This document shows positions 45,571 to 54,212 of a stretch of DNA of 56,880 nt, piece by piece; position 1 is the first letter of the stretch; the number at the start of each line of letters is the position of its first letter. The stretch spans positions 1 to 56,880 of the forward strand of contig NZ_RRAZ01000023.1 of NCBI RefSeq assembly GCF_003863335.1, in the 5' to 3' direction. The notes under the pieces are model-generated. The model did no database searches. It was given only the letters and a program-made list of their open reading frames with translations, and was not told the DNA's origin. This DNA is from Falsigemmobacter faecalis (GTDB taxonomy: Bacteria > Pseudomonadota > Alphaproteobacteria > Rhodobacterales > Rhodobacteraceae). The translations under genes were made by a program, and so were the position numbers.

Positions 45571-46413
45571 ATGAGTTTTGATGCTGACCTCTCAACCCTT
45601 GATCCGCGGGTGATCGAAGCGCTGCTGGCCCTTCAGGCCGATGCAGGCGTCGATGAATGTATGGAAGAGGCACCGCTCGACCGTTTCGCCGCTTTTGAGG
45701 CGCAAAAGGAAGCCGCCGCCGCCCGCGCGGCAGAGGCCCCGGCTGCGCCCGCGGGGGCAGAGCGGCGCGGGGCAGCGCCTCTGCGGGCTGAGCCGCCGGT
45801 GGTGGTGAAGGTCGATCCTGAGGTTGAGGCCCGCCGCAGTGCCGCGGCAGCGCCCGATCTCGCGGCCCTCGCTGAGGCGATGCAGAATTTCCCGCATTCC
45901 GATCTGAAGCGCGGCGCGCGGAATTTCCTTTTCTCTGAGGGGGCTGCGGGCGCGCGGGTCATGTGGATCACCGATCCGCCCGGCTCGGCTGAGGATCGTG
46001 CGGGGCAGATTTTCGCCGGACCCTCGGCGGGGCTCTTTGCGAAAATGCTGGGGGCTATCGGGCTCAGCACGCAAAGCCCTGATCTGCAAAGCGCGGTCTA
46101 TGTGGCGCCCTTCATCCCCTGGCCGGTCCTTGGGGCGCGGGCGCAGGATCCGGGCGTATCGGCTATGATGGTGCCCTTTCTGCGCCGCCATATTGAGCTG
46201 GCTGCCCCGGATCTGGTCGTGCTGACCGGGCAGATGGTTGTTCAGGCTTTGCTTGGGAAATCCGGTCTGCTGAGCCTGCGGGGCAGCTGGACAGAGGTGA
46301 TGGGCCGCCCGGCGCTGGTCTCGCTGCCGCCTTTGATGCTGCTGCAGAACACATATCTCAAACGCGGATCCTGGGAGGATCTGCTGTCGCTGAAGGCAAG
46401 GTTGACCCCATGA
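45571..46413 (+). CDS. Uracil-DNA-glycosylase-fold protein with lost active-site motifs
   Basis: The 280-residue protein has an Ala/Pro-rich N-terminal part and a C-terminal domain (about residues 100-280) with the order of family 4/5 UDG: a DLKRGARNFLFSEG start, a first loop, FAGPSAGLFAKMLGAIG, LRGSW, and a last loop. In active members the first loop is GEAPG and the last HPxxLL. Here they are TDPPG (134-138) and PPLMLL (253-258). The four cluster cysteines of family 4 are absent; the only Cys is residue 30. It may be inactive. Its stop overlaps moaB by four bases (ATGA). Confidence 0.78.
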   Translation: MSFDADLSTLDPRVIEALLALQADAGVDECMEEAPLDRFAAFEAQKEAAAARAAEAPAAPAGAERRGAAPLRAEPPVVVKVDPEVEARRSAAAAPDLAALAEAMQNFPHSDLKRGARNFLFSEGAAGARVMWITDPPGSAEDRAGQIFAGPSAGLFAKMLGAIGLSTQSPDLQSAVYVAPFIPWPVLGARAQDPGVSAMMVPFLRRHIELAAPDLVVLTGQMVVQALLGKSGLLSLRGSWTEVMGRPALVSLPPLMLLQNTYLKRGSWEDLLSLKARLTP

Positions 46414-46937
46414 GCCGCGAATTTATCCCTGTCCGTATCGCCGTGCTGACCGTCTCGGACAGCCGCTCGCTGGCCGAAGACCGCTCGGGCGATACCCTGG
46501 TGGCGCGGATTGAAGCGGCGGGCCATCTGCTGGCCGCGCGCCATATCCTGCCCGATGACCGCACTGAGATCGCCGCACAGCTGCGCGCCTGGGTGGCCGA
46601 TCCGGAGATTGATGTGATTATCTCAACCGGCGGCACCGGGCTGACCGGGCGCGATGTGACGGTTGAGGCGCACCGCGATGTTTATGAAAAAGAGATCGAT
46701 GCCTTTGGCACGGTCTTTACCATTATTTCGATGCAGAAAATCGGCACCTCGGCGGTCCAGAGCCGCGCCTGTGGGGGTGTTGCAGGCGGGACCTATCTCT
46801 TCGCGCTGCCGGGAAGCCCGGGGGCCTGTCGCGATGCCTGGGATGAGATCCTGGTGAAGCAGCTCGACTACCGCCACATGCCCTGCAACTTCGTGGAAAT
46901 TTTCCCGCGCCTGGAAGAGCATAAGCGGCGGAAGTAA
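46410..46937 (+). CDS. moaB: Molybdenum cofactor biosynthesis protein B
   Basis: MoaB-type proteins adenylylate or bind molybdopterin in Moco synthesis. The 175-residue protein has RIAVLTVSDSR, the DRSGDTL segment, the binding loop STGGTGLTGRDVT, and FALPGSPGAC near the end. It overlaps the UDG-like gene by four bases. Moco users in this window include the MsrP protein at 55.2 kb. Confidence 0.95.
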   Translation: MSREFIPVRIAVLTVSDSRSLAEDRSGDTLVARIEAAGHLLAARHILPDDRTEIAAQLRAWVADPEIDVIISTGGTGLTGRDVTVEAHRDVYEKEIDAFGTVFTIISMQKIGTSAVQSRACGGVAGGTYLFALPGSPGACRDAWDEILVKQLDYRHMPCNFVEIFPRLEEHKRRK

Positions 46938-46940
46938 GCC

Positions 46941-47753
46941 TCAGCCGCCCTGACAGCCCCGCGCTTCAGCCGCTTTACCGCCTGCGAGAACCGTCACCCG
47001 CAGGCCCGAGCGATCAAAGCTGAGCGGGCGGCCATCAAGGCTTGCCAGATCGGCTTCGGCGTGAAGAACGCCGCCGCGCCGCTGGCTGCGCGCCTCTGAG
47101 ACCCAGGTATTGCCATCGCTGGTCTCGATGACCACGATTTCGTCAGCCCCCATCGGCGGCATGCTCAGATCAACCGCCAGTTTCATGCCGCGGCGCGTCG
47201 GCTCCAGGCGGCAGCGGGTGGCGCTGAGGCCAAGGGCCCGGGCGTTGACAGGCTGCGCGCCAAGCGCGCGGCGGATCGCCGGATCCGGTTTGCCCGCCCC
47301 GCTGAGCGTTGAGGCCAGATGCACCCGGGCGGGCACGCAGATGTCGCGGCAGACGCCCAGATCAAGCGCGGTCTCCAGATGCACCGGGCGCGAGGCATCG
47401 CGGGGGAAAATCTCCACCGGCAAAATCACCTCCCGGCTATAGCCGATGCTTTGCATGCCATTGAAGTGAAAGACTTCCGGCGTGGGCCACAACAGTTTCA
47501 CGCCCTGGAGGTTCTCTGAGCCGGTCCAGGAGATTTCGGGCGGGATGCCCGCATCACCGGGGCTGCGCCAATAGGTTTTCCACCCGGAGGCCAGGGTCAG
47601 CCGGATTGCGGCCATATGCGCACCGCTTTCCGTTTGCCAGCCGGGCAGCAGCTCTGCCTCAAGGATATCCCCAAGGCTTTGCGCCCTGGCGGGCAGGGCG
47701 GTGGACAGCGCCATCGCGGTCAGACAGATCAGGGTGCGGAGTTTGCGAAACAT
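46941..47753 (-). CDS. DsbD N-terminal-domain-like secreted protein
   Basis: The 270-residue protein has a signal peptide (LICLTAMALSTALPARA) and a DsbD-alpha-like immunoglobulin-type domain, with GWKTYWRSPGDAGIPPEI and the Cys pair in GVCRDICVP. In DsbD this domain passes electrons to periplasmic thiol proteins. Here it stands alone, without the membrane or thioredoxin parts. A role in periplasmic thiol chemistry, such as copper or cytochrome handling, is likely but unproven. Convergent with moaB, 3 bases apart. Confidence 0.85.
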   Translation of the reverse strand: MFRKLRTLICLTAMALSTALPARAQSLGDILEAELLPGWQTESGAHMAAIRLTLASGWKTYWRSPGDAGIPPEISWTGSENLQGVKLLWPTPEVFHFNGMQSIGYSREVILPVEIFPRDASRPVHLETALDLGVCRDICVPARVHLASTLSGAGKPDPAIRRALGAQPVNARALGLSATRCRLEPTRRGMKLAVDLSMPPMGADEIVVIETSDGNTWVSEARSQRRGGVLHAEADLASLDGRPLSFDRSGLRVTVLAGGKAAEARGCQGG

Positions 47754-47879
47754 CCTCCGCTTGTGACGCCGCTTTTTGCGAAATCAAAGTCACAATAAGG
47801 CGATGCCTGCGCGAGGGTGGCTTGCATGCAACGCCTGGCGGGGCCAACCTGTCGCAGGATCAGTCAAAGGACACCCGCT

Positions 47880-48434
47880 ATGGACCTGAGCGGCAAGATT
47901 TTAATTGCCATGCCTGCGATGGGGGACACGCGCTTTGAAAAAAGCGTGATCCTGATCTGCAGCCATTCTGCAGAGGGGGCCATGGGGCTGATTCTGAACA
48001 AGCCATTGCCGGGGCTGAAGTTTGCGGAGCTGCTCAAGCAGCTGAAGCTGTCTGACGGTGGCCCGGTTCGGCCGGTGCCGGTGCAGTTCGGCGGCCCCGT
48101 TGAGTCCGGACGCGGCTTCGTGCTGCACAGCGATGACTGGCGCGACCCGGATGGCACCATGATGGTGGCGGGCGGCTATGGGCTGACCACCACCCAGTCG
48201 GTTCTGAGTGAGCTGGCCGCAGGCGGGGGGCCGAAAGAGGCGCTGATGGTGCTGGGCTATGCCGGATGGGGAGAGGGTCAGCTGGAGGGCGAGATTGCCC
48301 GCAGCGACTGGCTGGTCGGAGACCCGGCGCCGGATCTGATCTTCAGCAGCGCGGATGCGGGAAAATGGACGCGGGCTCTGGCGGGCATGGGGATCGATCC
48401 TCTGGTGCTCTCCGCCTCTGCCGGGCGCGCCTGA
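47880..48434 (+). CDS. YqgE/AlgH family protein (UPF0301)
   Basis: The 184-residue protein has the family's start LSGKILIAMPAMGD, then SVILICSHSAEGAMGLILNKP and VQFGGPVESGRGFVLH, and ends with LGYAGWGEGQLEGEI. The molecular function of the family is unknown. The start at 47880 follows AAAGGA; an earlier in-frame codon at 47817 is unlikely. Confidence 0.93.
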   Translation: MDLSGKILIAMPAMGDTRFEKSVILICSHSAEGAMGLILNKPLPGLKFAELLKQLKLSDGGPVRPVPVQFGGPVESGRGFVLHSDDWRDPDGTMMVAGGYGLTTTQSVLSELAAGGGPKEALMVLGYAGWGEGQLEGEIARSDWLVGDPAPDLIFSSADAGKWTRALAGMGIDPLVLSASAGRA

Positions 48435-48442
48435 GGGGCGGA

Positions 48443-49195
48443 TCAGACCGCAGGGGCCACACGGGCGAGGGTCAGGGTGAAAACCTCTCCCGCGCCGCCA
48501 TTGCGCAGGCCCTTTGTCGCCTCTGCAAGGGTGGCACCGGTGGTCATCACATCATCGATCAGCAGGATTTTTGCCTCCGGGGCGCGGGAAATCTCTTTCA
48601 CCCGTGCGGGGTTGAGGGTGAAGGCGCCTTGCAGATTGTCGCGCCGCCCGCTTCGGCTGAGGCCGTCCTGAAGCTGCGTTGCGCGGCTGCGCAGCAGAAG
48701 ATCCGGGCACCAGGGCCAGTCGAGGCGCTGGCTGAGCGCCCGGGCCAGCAGGGCAGACTGATTATAGCGCCGCCTCAGAAAGCGCAGCCGGTGCAGCGGC
48801 ACCGGAACGATCAGCATCGGCCCCCGGGGTATCAGCGGACGCAGCGCATGATGAAGCCTTGCGGCCAGGGCTCGGGCCAGATCCGGACGGTCCCCATGTT
48901 TGAGCTGCAAAACCAGCTGCCGGGCCGCGCCCTCATAGAGAAAGGCCGCCCGCCCCGCCGTCCAGGGCGGGCGGCTGCGCAGGCAGTCGTCGCAGTCGGC
49001 CTCTGCCGCCCCCATTGCTCCGGGAAGCGGGGCGCCGCAAAGCCTGCAGCAGAGACCCGAGATCATCGGCAGATCGGGCCAGCAGGCGGGGCAGACGCCG
49101 CCGTCGCCATCAACGGCATCGCTGCAGACCAGGCATTGCGCCGGCCAGATCATGCGGATCGCCGCGCTGAGGGCCGGCAGGGCTTGAATTTTCAT
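48443..49195 (-). CDS. ComF family protein (phosphoribosyltransferase fold)
   Basis: The 250-residue protein has an N-terminal zinc ribbon with Cys pairs (CLVC, CPAC, CRLCG, CDDC) and a C-terminal PRTase-type domain with the PRPP-binding loop ILLIDDVMTTGATL. ComF proteins are linked to DNA uptake in competent bacteria but are also found in species where that is unknown. The start at 49195 is where the family-like sequence begins; the frame runs on to 49303 over the next gene. Confidence 0.9.
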   Translation of the reverse strand: MKIQALPALSAAIRMIWPAQCLVCSDAVDGDGGVCPACWPDLPMISGLCCRLCGAPLPGAMGAAEADCDDCLRSRPPWTAGRAAFLYEGAARQLVLQLKHGDRPDLARALAARLHHALRPLIPRGPMLIVPVPLHRLRFLRRRYNQSALLARALSQRLDWPWCPDLLLRSRATQLQDGLSRSGRRDNLQGAFTLNPARVKEISRAPEAKILLIDDVMTTGATLAEATKGLRNGGAGEVFTLTLARVAPAV

Positions 49196-49219
49196 GCCTC
49201 CCCCCCTTAGGTGCCCGCT

Positions 49220-50059
49220 ATGAGCGCCCCCATCCTGACCGACACCGCCGCCCTTGCCCGCAACCGTGCCCGCGCGACCCGCGACCCGGCGCTGTTTTTG
49301 CACGAGCTGGTGGCCGATGAAGTGCAGGATCGCCTCTCAGAGGTTAAAAGAACCTTTACGGATGTGACGATTGTTTCTCCCTGGCCCGAGGTCTGGGCCG
49401 GACGGATCGCAGGCGCGCGGGTCATCGCCGACAGCGAGATTCTGGATCTTGCGCCGGAAAGCCAGGATCTGGTGATTCATGCGCTGGCGCTGCATTGGTC
49501 GAATGATCCGGTGGGCCAGCTTATTCAATGCGCGCGGGCGCTCAGGCCGGACGGGCTGATGATGGCGGTGTTGTTTGGCGGCCAGACGCTGTCCGAACTG
49601 CGCGCCGTTCTGGCCCAGGCGGAAGCCGGGGTGCGGGGCGGTCTGGCGCCGCGGGTGCTGCCGATGGCTGAGATCCGCGATCTGGGCGGTCTTTTGCAGC
49701 GCTCAGGGCTTGCCCTTCCGGTGGCGGATTCGCAAAGCCAGCGCGTTGCCTATCGCGATCTCTTCCACCTGATGGGCGATCTGCGCGCCATGGGCGAGGC
49801 GAATGCGCTGAACGATCGCCTCCGCCGCTTCACCGGCCGGGAGATTTTCCTGCGTGCCGCTTCACTTTATGGCGAGCACTTCCCCGAAGGAGACCGCATC
49901 GCCGCGACCTTTGAGATGGTCTATCTGACCGGCTGGAAGCCGCATGAAAGCCAGCAGAAGCCGTTGCGGCCCGGATCAGCCGCGCATAGTCTTGCTGAGG
50001 CTCTGAATGCCGCGCCGCCCCGCCTGCCAGGGGCGATCGGTCGCAGCGACGATGATTGA
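49220..50059 (+). CDS. Methyltransferase-like protein (NDUFAF5/BioC type)
   Basis: The 279-residue protein resembles the alphaproteobacterial relatives of the mitochondrial complex I factor NDUFAF5: it starts RNRARATRDPALFLHELVADEVQDRL and has DLVIHALALHWSNDPVGQLIQ and LRPDGLMMAVLFGG. The glycine-rich SAM motif I that should lie after the first strand is not visible (IVSPWPEVWAG). Either SAM binding is unusual or it is lost. It is divergent from comF with 24 bases between them. A GTG three codons upstream (49211) is also in frame. Confidence 0.85.
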   Translation: MSAPILTDTAALARNRARATRDPALFLHELVADEVQDRLSEVKRTFTDVTIVSPWPEVWAGRIAGARVIADSEILDLAPESQDLVIHALALHWSNDPVGQLIQCARALRPDGLMMAVLFGGQTLSELRAVLAQAEAGVRGGLAPRVLPMAEIRDLGGLLQRSGLALPVADSQSQRVAYRDLFHLMGDLRAMGEANALNDRLRRFTGREIFLRAASLYGEHFPEGDRIAATFEMVYLTGWKPHESQQKPLRPGSAAHSLAEALNAAPPRLPGAIGRSDDD

Positions 50060-50153
50060 CCTGCGGTGATTTCGCCTTATTTGAAAGGGCAACTTTTGAC
50101 GGGCAATGCCTGATTGTCTGTCTGCTCAAGCTTTGCTGCCAGAGGAATTTTTC

Positions 50154-51218
50154 ATGTCTGATGCGTCCCTGACCGGCACTCTGCGCCCGGCTCATGCCCC
50201 CGCAGATCACCCCATGCTGAAACCTGCGAAGGTCGGCGTGCTGCTGGCCAATCTCGGAACGCCCGATCAGACCGATTACTGGTCGATGCGGCGCTATCTC
50301 AATGAGTTCCTCTCGGACCAGCGCGTCATCGATTATCCGAAGTGGAAATGGCAGCCGCTGCTGCAGCTGATTATCCTGACCAAACGGCCTTTCACCTCGG
50401 GCGCGAATTACAAACTCATCTGGAACAAAGAGAAAGATGAGAGCCCGCTGATGACCATCACCCGCGATCAGACCAGCGCGGTGGCTGAGGGGCTGAAGGC
50501 GCGCTACGGCGATACCGTCATGGTCGATTTCTGCATGCGCTACGGCAATCCTTCGACGAAATCGAAGGTGCGGGAAATGGTGGCGGCGGGCTGCGATAAG
50601 ATCGTCTTCTTTCCGCTTTATCCGCAATATGCAGGGGCCACGACCGCCACGGCCAATGACCAGTTCTTCCGCGCGCTGATGGAAGAAAAATGGCAGCCCG
50701 CCGCGCGCACCGTGCCGGATTACTTTGAGCATCCGACCTATATTGATGCGCTGGCGAAATCGGTTGAGCGGGCCTATGCCGCGCTGCCCAAACGCCCCGA
50801 CGTTCTGGTGGCCAGCTATCACGGGATGCCCAAACGCTATCTGATGGAGGGCGACCCCTACTTCTGCAAATGCCACAAGACCACGCGTCTGCTGCGCGAG
50901 CGTCTGGGCTGGGCGAAAGAGGATATCAACACCTCCTTCCAGTCGGTCTTCGGCACCGAAGAATGGCTGCGCCCCTATACGGTTGAGCATGTGGCCGAAC
51001 TCGCAAAGCAGGGCAAAAAGAACATCGCCGTGATCGCGCCGGCGTTTTCGTCCGACTGCATCGAGACGCTGGAAGAGATCCAGGGTGAGATCCGGGAGGC
51101 CTTCGTTCACGCCGGTGGCGAGAGCTTCACCTATATCCCCTGCCTCAACGATGATGCGGCCCATATCGAGGCGCTTCTGGCGGTGATCAGTGAGAACCTG
51201 CAGGGCTGGGTGGCCTGA
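50154..51218 (+). CDS. hemH: Ferrochelatase
   Basis: HemH puts iron into protoporphyrin IX, the last step of haem synthesis. The 354-residue protein has GVLLANLGTPD, the FFPLYPQYAGATTATA segment, the catalytic His in ASYHGMPKRY, and the acidic metal-path residues in FSSDCIETLEEI. Two Cys lie in YFCKCH in the middle. The start at 50154 follows AGAGGA; the frame is open to 50106. A terminator follows directly. Confidence 0.97.
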   Translation: MSDASLTGTLRPAHAPADHPMLKPAKVGVLLANLGTPDQTDYWSMRRYLNEFLSDQRVIDYPKWKWQPLLQLIILTKRPFTSGANYKLIWNKEKDESPLMTITRDQTSAVAEGLKARYGDTVMVDFCMRYGNPSTKSKVREMVAAGCDKIVFFPLYPQYAGATTATANDQFFRALMEEKWQPAARTVPDYFEHPTYIDALAKSVERAYAALPKRPDVLVASYHGMPKRYLMEGDPYFCKCHKTTRLLRERLGWAKEDINTSFQSVFGTEEWLRPYTVEHVAELAKQGKKNIAVIAPAFSSDCIETLEEIQGEIREAFVHAGGESFTYIPCLNDDAAHIEALLAVISENLQGWVA

Positions 51219-51227
51219 GACTGAAAC

Positions 51228-51251
51228 AGGCGCCCCGGGGGGCGCCTTTTT
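51228..51251 (+). terminator. Intrinsic terminator of hemH
   Basis: The stem AGGCGCCC / GGGCGCCT (51228-51235 with 51240-51247) is followed by TTTTT, 10 bases after the hemH stop. Confidence 0.93.
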
Positions 51252-51271
51252 CTTTACCCTTTCGGGCAAAC

Positions 51272-51297
51272 AAAAAGGGCGCCCCGAGGGACGCCCT
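51272..51297 (-). terminator. Intrinsic terminator of the small secreted-protein gene
   Basis: On the minus strand an AGGGCG-containing 9-10 bp stem (51276-51297) is followed by five T (complement of 51272-51276). It lies 18 bases past the stop of the 58-residue gene. Confidence 0.88.
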
Positions 51298-51315
51298 TTC
51301 CGTAATCCGGTCAGA

Positions 51316-51492
51316 TTACTTCGCAGCAGCAGCAGCGATCACGACCAGGAGCAGCAGCGGGACCAGGATGCCCGAGGACGACGAGGTCTGTGCTTTAACG
51401 ACTTCCGGCTCAACAACCGGAGCAACCAGGCCGCCAGCGAAGGCGGTCGAAGCTGCGAGCGACAGAGCTGCTGCGAGAGCGATTTTTTTCAT
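51316..51492 (-). CDS. 58-residue secreted/membrane small protein
   Basis: The open frame has a strong ribosome site (GGAGG, 6 bases before the ATG) and its own terminator. The protein has a signal peptide (KKIALAAALSLAASTAFA), a short Val/Pro/Glu segment (GLVAPVVEPEVV), a serine run, and a C-terminal hydrophobic helix (GILVPLLLLVVIAAAAA). A -10-like CATAAT lies at 51549-51554. Similar small proteins next to hemH are, as far as I recall, common in Rhodobacterales, but I know no function. Confidence 0.82.
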   Translation of the reverse strand: MKKIALAAALSLAASTAFAGGLVAPVVEPEVVKAQTSSSSGILVPLLLLVVIAAAAAK

Positions 51493-51636
51493 AGTAAACC
51501 TCCAGGTAAACCCGCCGCCCGGTGATTGAGGGGACGACGGACGCGAACATTATGCCTCGTATTACACTCCTAACCATCGGTGCTGAAAAAACGCAACGGT
51601 GGAAAGCTGTGCGGCTGTGGCATTACCGCCACGTTG

Positions 51637-52251
51637 TTAAATCAGCAACACCTGAGTGCCAACTTTGCAGAGGTCATAAAGCTCCAGCACATGCTCGTTG
51701 TAAAGGCCGATGCAACCGTTGGATGAGCGCCTGCCGATCTTGCGCGTGTCATGGGTGCCGTGGATCCGGTAGTAGGTCCAGCTCAGATGCATGGCGCGCA
51801 CGCCCATCGGGTTATCCGGATCGCCCGCTTTGATATGCGGCGGCCATTCCGGGTTGCGCTGGCGCATCGAAGGCGTCGGCGTCCAGCTTGGCGCGGGGTC
51901 TTTTTTGGTGATGGTGGTCCGGCCCGTGCGGGTCAGATCTGAGCTCAGCGGCACCGAGGTCGGATAGAGGCGGTAGACCGACTGATCCTCGGACCAGAAG
52001 TGCAGCGCCCGCGAGGTGAGATCCGCGAGGATCGCGCCGTTCCTCAGGTTCTCAAAATAGGGCTGCCACTGCAGGATCCGGAAGCTGGAGATATTGTGCC
52101 GGCGCGAGGCGCTGACGGCAGATTCCATCTCAGTGCTGTTGCCACCTGCAAACTGCGCCAGGGCCGGTGCAGCAAGGCCGGTCACAGCCGCGGCTGCTGC
52201 CGAGCCCAGGAACAGGCGACGGCCAGGATTGGGAAACAGATCGCGCGACAT
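51637..52251 (-). CDS. L,D-transpeptidase (YkuD domain), secreted
   Basis: L,D-transpeptidases make 3-3 cross-links in peptidoglycan or attach proteins to it, with a catalytic Cys. The 204-residue protein has an arginine-pair signal sequence (NPGRRLFLGSAAAAAVTG, ending near APALAQ) that may use Tat, and the YkuD motif HGTHDTRKIGRRSSNGCIGL with the His and Cys. The start at 52251 has GAAGGAG 5 bases upstream; the adjacent ATG (52254) is too close to it. It is divergent from the CAP-domain lipoprotein gene. Confidence 0.93.
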   Translation of the reverse strand: MSRDLFPNPGRRLFLGSAAAAAVTGLAAPALAQFAGGNSTEMESAVSASRRHNISSFRILQWQPYFENLRNGAILADLTSRALHFWSEDQSVYRLYPTSVPLSSDLTRTGRTTITKKDPAPSWTPTPSMRQRNPEWPPHIKAGDPDNPMGVRAMHLSWTYYRIHGTHDTRKIGRRSSNGCIGLYNEHVLELYDLCKVGTQVLLI

Positions 52252-52269
52252 CATCACTCCTTCGGGAGA

Positions 52270-52292
52270 TACATCGGTACATCGGAATGTAC
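52270..52292. promoter_or_regulatory. Direct repeat and palindrome in the leader of the L,D-transpeptidase gene
   Basis: TACATCGG occurs twice in tandem (52270-52277, 52278-52285), and GTACAT-CGGA-ATGTAC (52277-52292) is a perfect 16-bp inverted repeat. It lies 20-40 bases upstream of the transpeptidase start, between divergent genes. It could be an operator or an mRNA hairpin near a second ribosome-site-like GGAGG (52292-52296). Confidence 0.5.
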
Positions 52293-52460
52293 CTCCTTTA
52301 CGTCCGCCGCCCCGCCTGCGCAAATCAAACGGCTGTCAAACCGCCGCTCCAGGCAGGAAAAAGCCGGGTCGGACGGGGTGGAATTGACAGAAAGGGGCCG
52401 TTTCATGCTACTGGCCTGCAGCCTGTGCGCGTCCTGCGCCACTTTCAGAGGATGGTCTTC

Positions 52461-53012
52461 GTGCTAAAGCGTCGTCAACTGCTCGTCTCGCTTCTCTCCA
52501 CGCTTGCGCTTGCCGCCTGCGGTCAGACGATCGGCGGCGGCGGTGCCGGGCGTCTGGGCCCGGACGGAAAGCCGCTGCCGCAACTGCTGCGTCTGAGCCC
52601 CGCGGATGAGGGGCGTCTGCAGCTGCGGATGGTTGATTCGGTCAATGCTCTGCGCCAGGCGCGTGGCCAGGCCCCGGTGCAGCTGAGTGCAGAACTCAAT
52701 GCCGCAGCCGCCACCCATGCCCGCGATATGTCGGTGCAGAACCGGCCCTGGCACTTCGGCTCGGACGGCTCATCGCCGCTGCAGCGCGCGCAGCGCGTGG
52801 GCTATCGCGGCCAGGTTCTGGGCGAGCTGATCTCCGAGACCTATGAAAATGAGACCGAGACCCTGGCTGCCTGGATGGCCGATGCTGACACCCGCAACGT
52901 GCTGATGCAGGCGGATGTGCGCGAGATCGGCTTTTCGTTCTTCCAGGAAAGCAGCGGCAAAATCTGGTGGTGCCTCGTGACCGGCGCAGGCGCGGGCTAC
53001 GGCGTGGTCTGA
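52461..53012 (+). CDS. CAP-domain (SCP-like) lipoprotein
   Basis: The protein has a lipoprotein signal (LKRRQLLVSLLSTLALAACG, lipobox LAAC) and a CAP domain with VNALRQARG, LNAAAATHARDMS and the late WWCLVTGAG. In bacteria such proteins are extracellular and often of unknown function. I prefer the GTG at 52461 because AGAGG lies 9 bases upstream; the ATG at 52452 touches that site. It is divergent from the L,D-transpeptidase gene, so both might act on the cell envelope. Confidence 0.85.
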   Translation: MLKRRQLLVSLLSTLALAACGQTIGGGGAGRLGPDGKPLPQLLRLSPADEGRLQLRMVDSVNALRQARGQAPVQLSAELNAAAATHARDMSVQNRPWHFGSDGSSPLQRAQRVGYRGQVLGELISETYENETETLAAWMADADTRNVLMQADVREIGFSFFQESSGKIWWCLVTGAGAGYGVV

Positions 53013-53017
53013 GCCGC

Positions 53018-53776
53018 TCAGCGGCCGGGTTCCACCAGTCCGATCACCGGACCCATGGCAAAACCAAAGTCATTGCGCCCGAGATCGGGCGCATAGAGCC
53101 GCGAGATATTCCCGTCGAAGTAGAGCGCCTGTTGCAGCCCAAGCGCATCGCGGAAAAAGCGGGCAAACTGGTGAAAACTCACCCGCCCGCCGGAAATCAC
53201 GAAATATGCGCGACTGCCATCGGCGCTGACGCCCACCCCGTTGCGGGTATAGCGCGAGGTCGAATCAGGCAAAAAACGCGGGTGCAGCGCGCCCTCAATC
53301 AGCAGCAACGGCCCCGACTGGGTGGCAAAGCGGCAGTCGGGACGCTCTTTGGCAAAGCTGCGCGACTCCCGGATCTGAAAGCTGCCCTCAGGCGTCACGC
53401 AAAAGACCCCGTTCGGCGTCATGCCGAAATTCCCCGGGCCCGAGGCGGTGACGATGGGCGCAAGTTCGCGGCCGCCCTCAATATGCAGCCCCACCGGGCT
53501 GCGGTCGGAATGATACATCCCCGCGTTCATCGCAAAGCGCAAAGCCTGACCCTCAGGGGCCAGGATCTGATCGATTCGCGAGAAACTGCCTAAGGTCGCG
53601 CCGCTTTCGTCGCGCAGGAACAGCCGCAGATCGGCCCCCGCCCTCACTTCGCAGACGCTGTGCCGGATCCCCTCAAAGGGGATCTCACGGCAGGCGGGGG
53701 GCGCATCCATTGCAAACGCGCCCGTGGCCGACAGCAGCAAAGCCGCCGCCGCCCGGATCAGCTTTTCAGCGATCAT
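53018..53776 (-). CDS. Secreted phosphodiester-glycosidase-like (NAGPA/DUF2233) protein
   Basis: The 252-residue protein has a signal peptide ([20 protein letters not shown]) and a domain of the NAGPA family with [39 protein letters not shown] and [12 protein letters not shown]. Members cut phosphodiester-linked sugars; the target here is not known. I use the ATG at 53776, which overlaps the rbfA stop by 11 bases. ATGs at 53794 and 53803 are alternatives; the frame continues to 53920 inside rbfA. Confidence 0.85.
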   Translation of the reverse strand: MIAEKLIRAAAALLLSATGAFAMDAPPACREIPFEGIRHSVCEVRAGADLRLFLRDESGATLGSFSRIDQILAPEGQALRFAMNAGMYHSDRSPVGLHIEGGRELAPIVTASGPGNFGMTPNGVFCVTPEGSFQIRESRSFAKERPDCRFATQSGPLLLIEGALHPRFLPDSTSRYTRNGVGVSADGSRAYFVISGGRVSFHQFARFFRDALGLQQALYFDGNISRLYAPDLGRNDFGFAMGPVIGLVEPGR

Positions 53777-54212
53777 TGTCCCCGGCAGGCGCATCGCCTG
53801 CATCCTCGTCGTCATCGCGGGCCACAAGGTCGCGCTGTACCCGCTCATCCGCGAAGAGGCGGCGGGTTTCATCCAGACGATCAAAGGTTTCGTCCAGACG
53901 GAAGCGCAGATCCGGCGCATATTTCAGCGTCAGTTTCTTGCCGATCAAATGGCGCAATTCGCCCTTGTTGCGCGCAAGCGCGGTGATCGCCGCCTGTGAG
54001 TCACTGCCGCCGAGCGTCATGACATAGGCCGTCGCCACCTTCAGATCGTTCGAGAGGCTGACCTCGCCCACGGTGATCGAGTGGCGGTTCAGGTCAGGAT
54101 CATGCACATCCGCGCGCGCAAGCACGTCCGACAGAGTGCGGCGGATCAGTTCGCCCACGCGAAGCTGACGTTGAGAGGGGCCGGCGCCCGAAGAGATGCT
54201 GTTCTTTGCCAT
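53766..54212 (-). CDS. rbfA: Ribosome-binding factor A
   Basis: RbfA helps mature the 5' end of 16S rRNA in the 30S subunit. The 148-residue protein has [17 protein letters not shown], the [12 protein letters not shown]-type strand ([17 protein letters not shown]), the [23 protein letters not shown] segment, and an acidic tail. In many bacteria it sits between infB and truB. Here it is divergent from dapB, 44 kb from infB and 37 kb from truB. Confidence 0.96.
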   Translation of the reverse strand: MAKNSISSGAGPSQRQLRVGELIRRTLSDVLARADVHDPDLNRHSITVGEVSLSNDLKVATAYVMTLGGSDSQAAITALARNKGELRHLIGKKLTLKYAPDLRFRLDETFDRLDETRRLFADERVQRDLVARDDDEDAGDAPAGDNDR

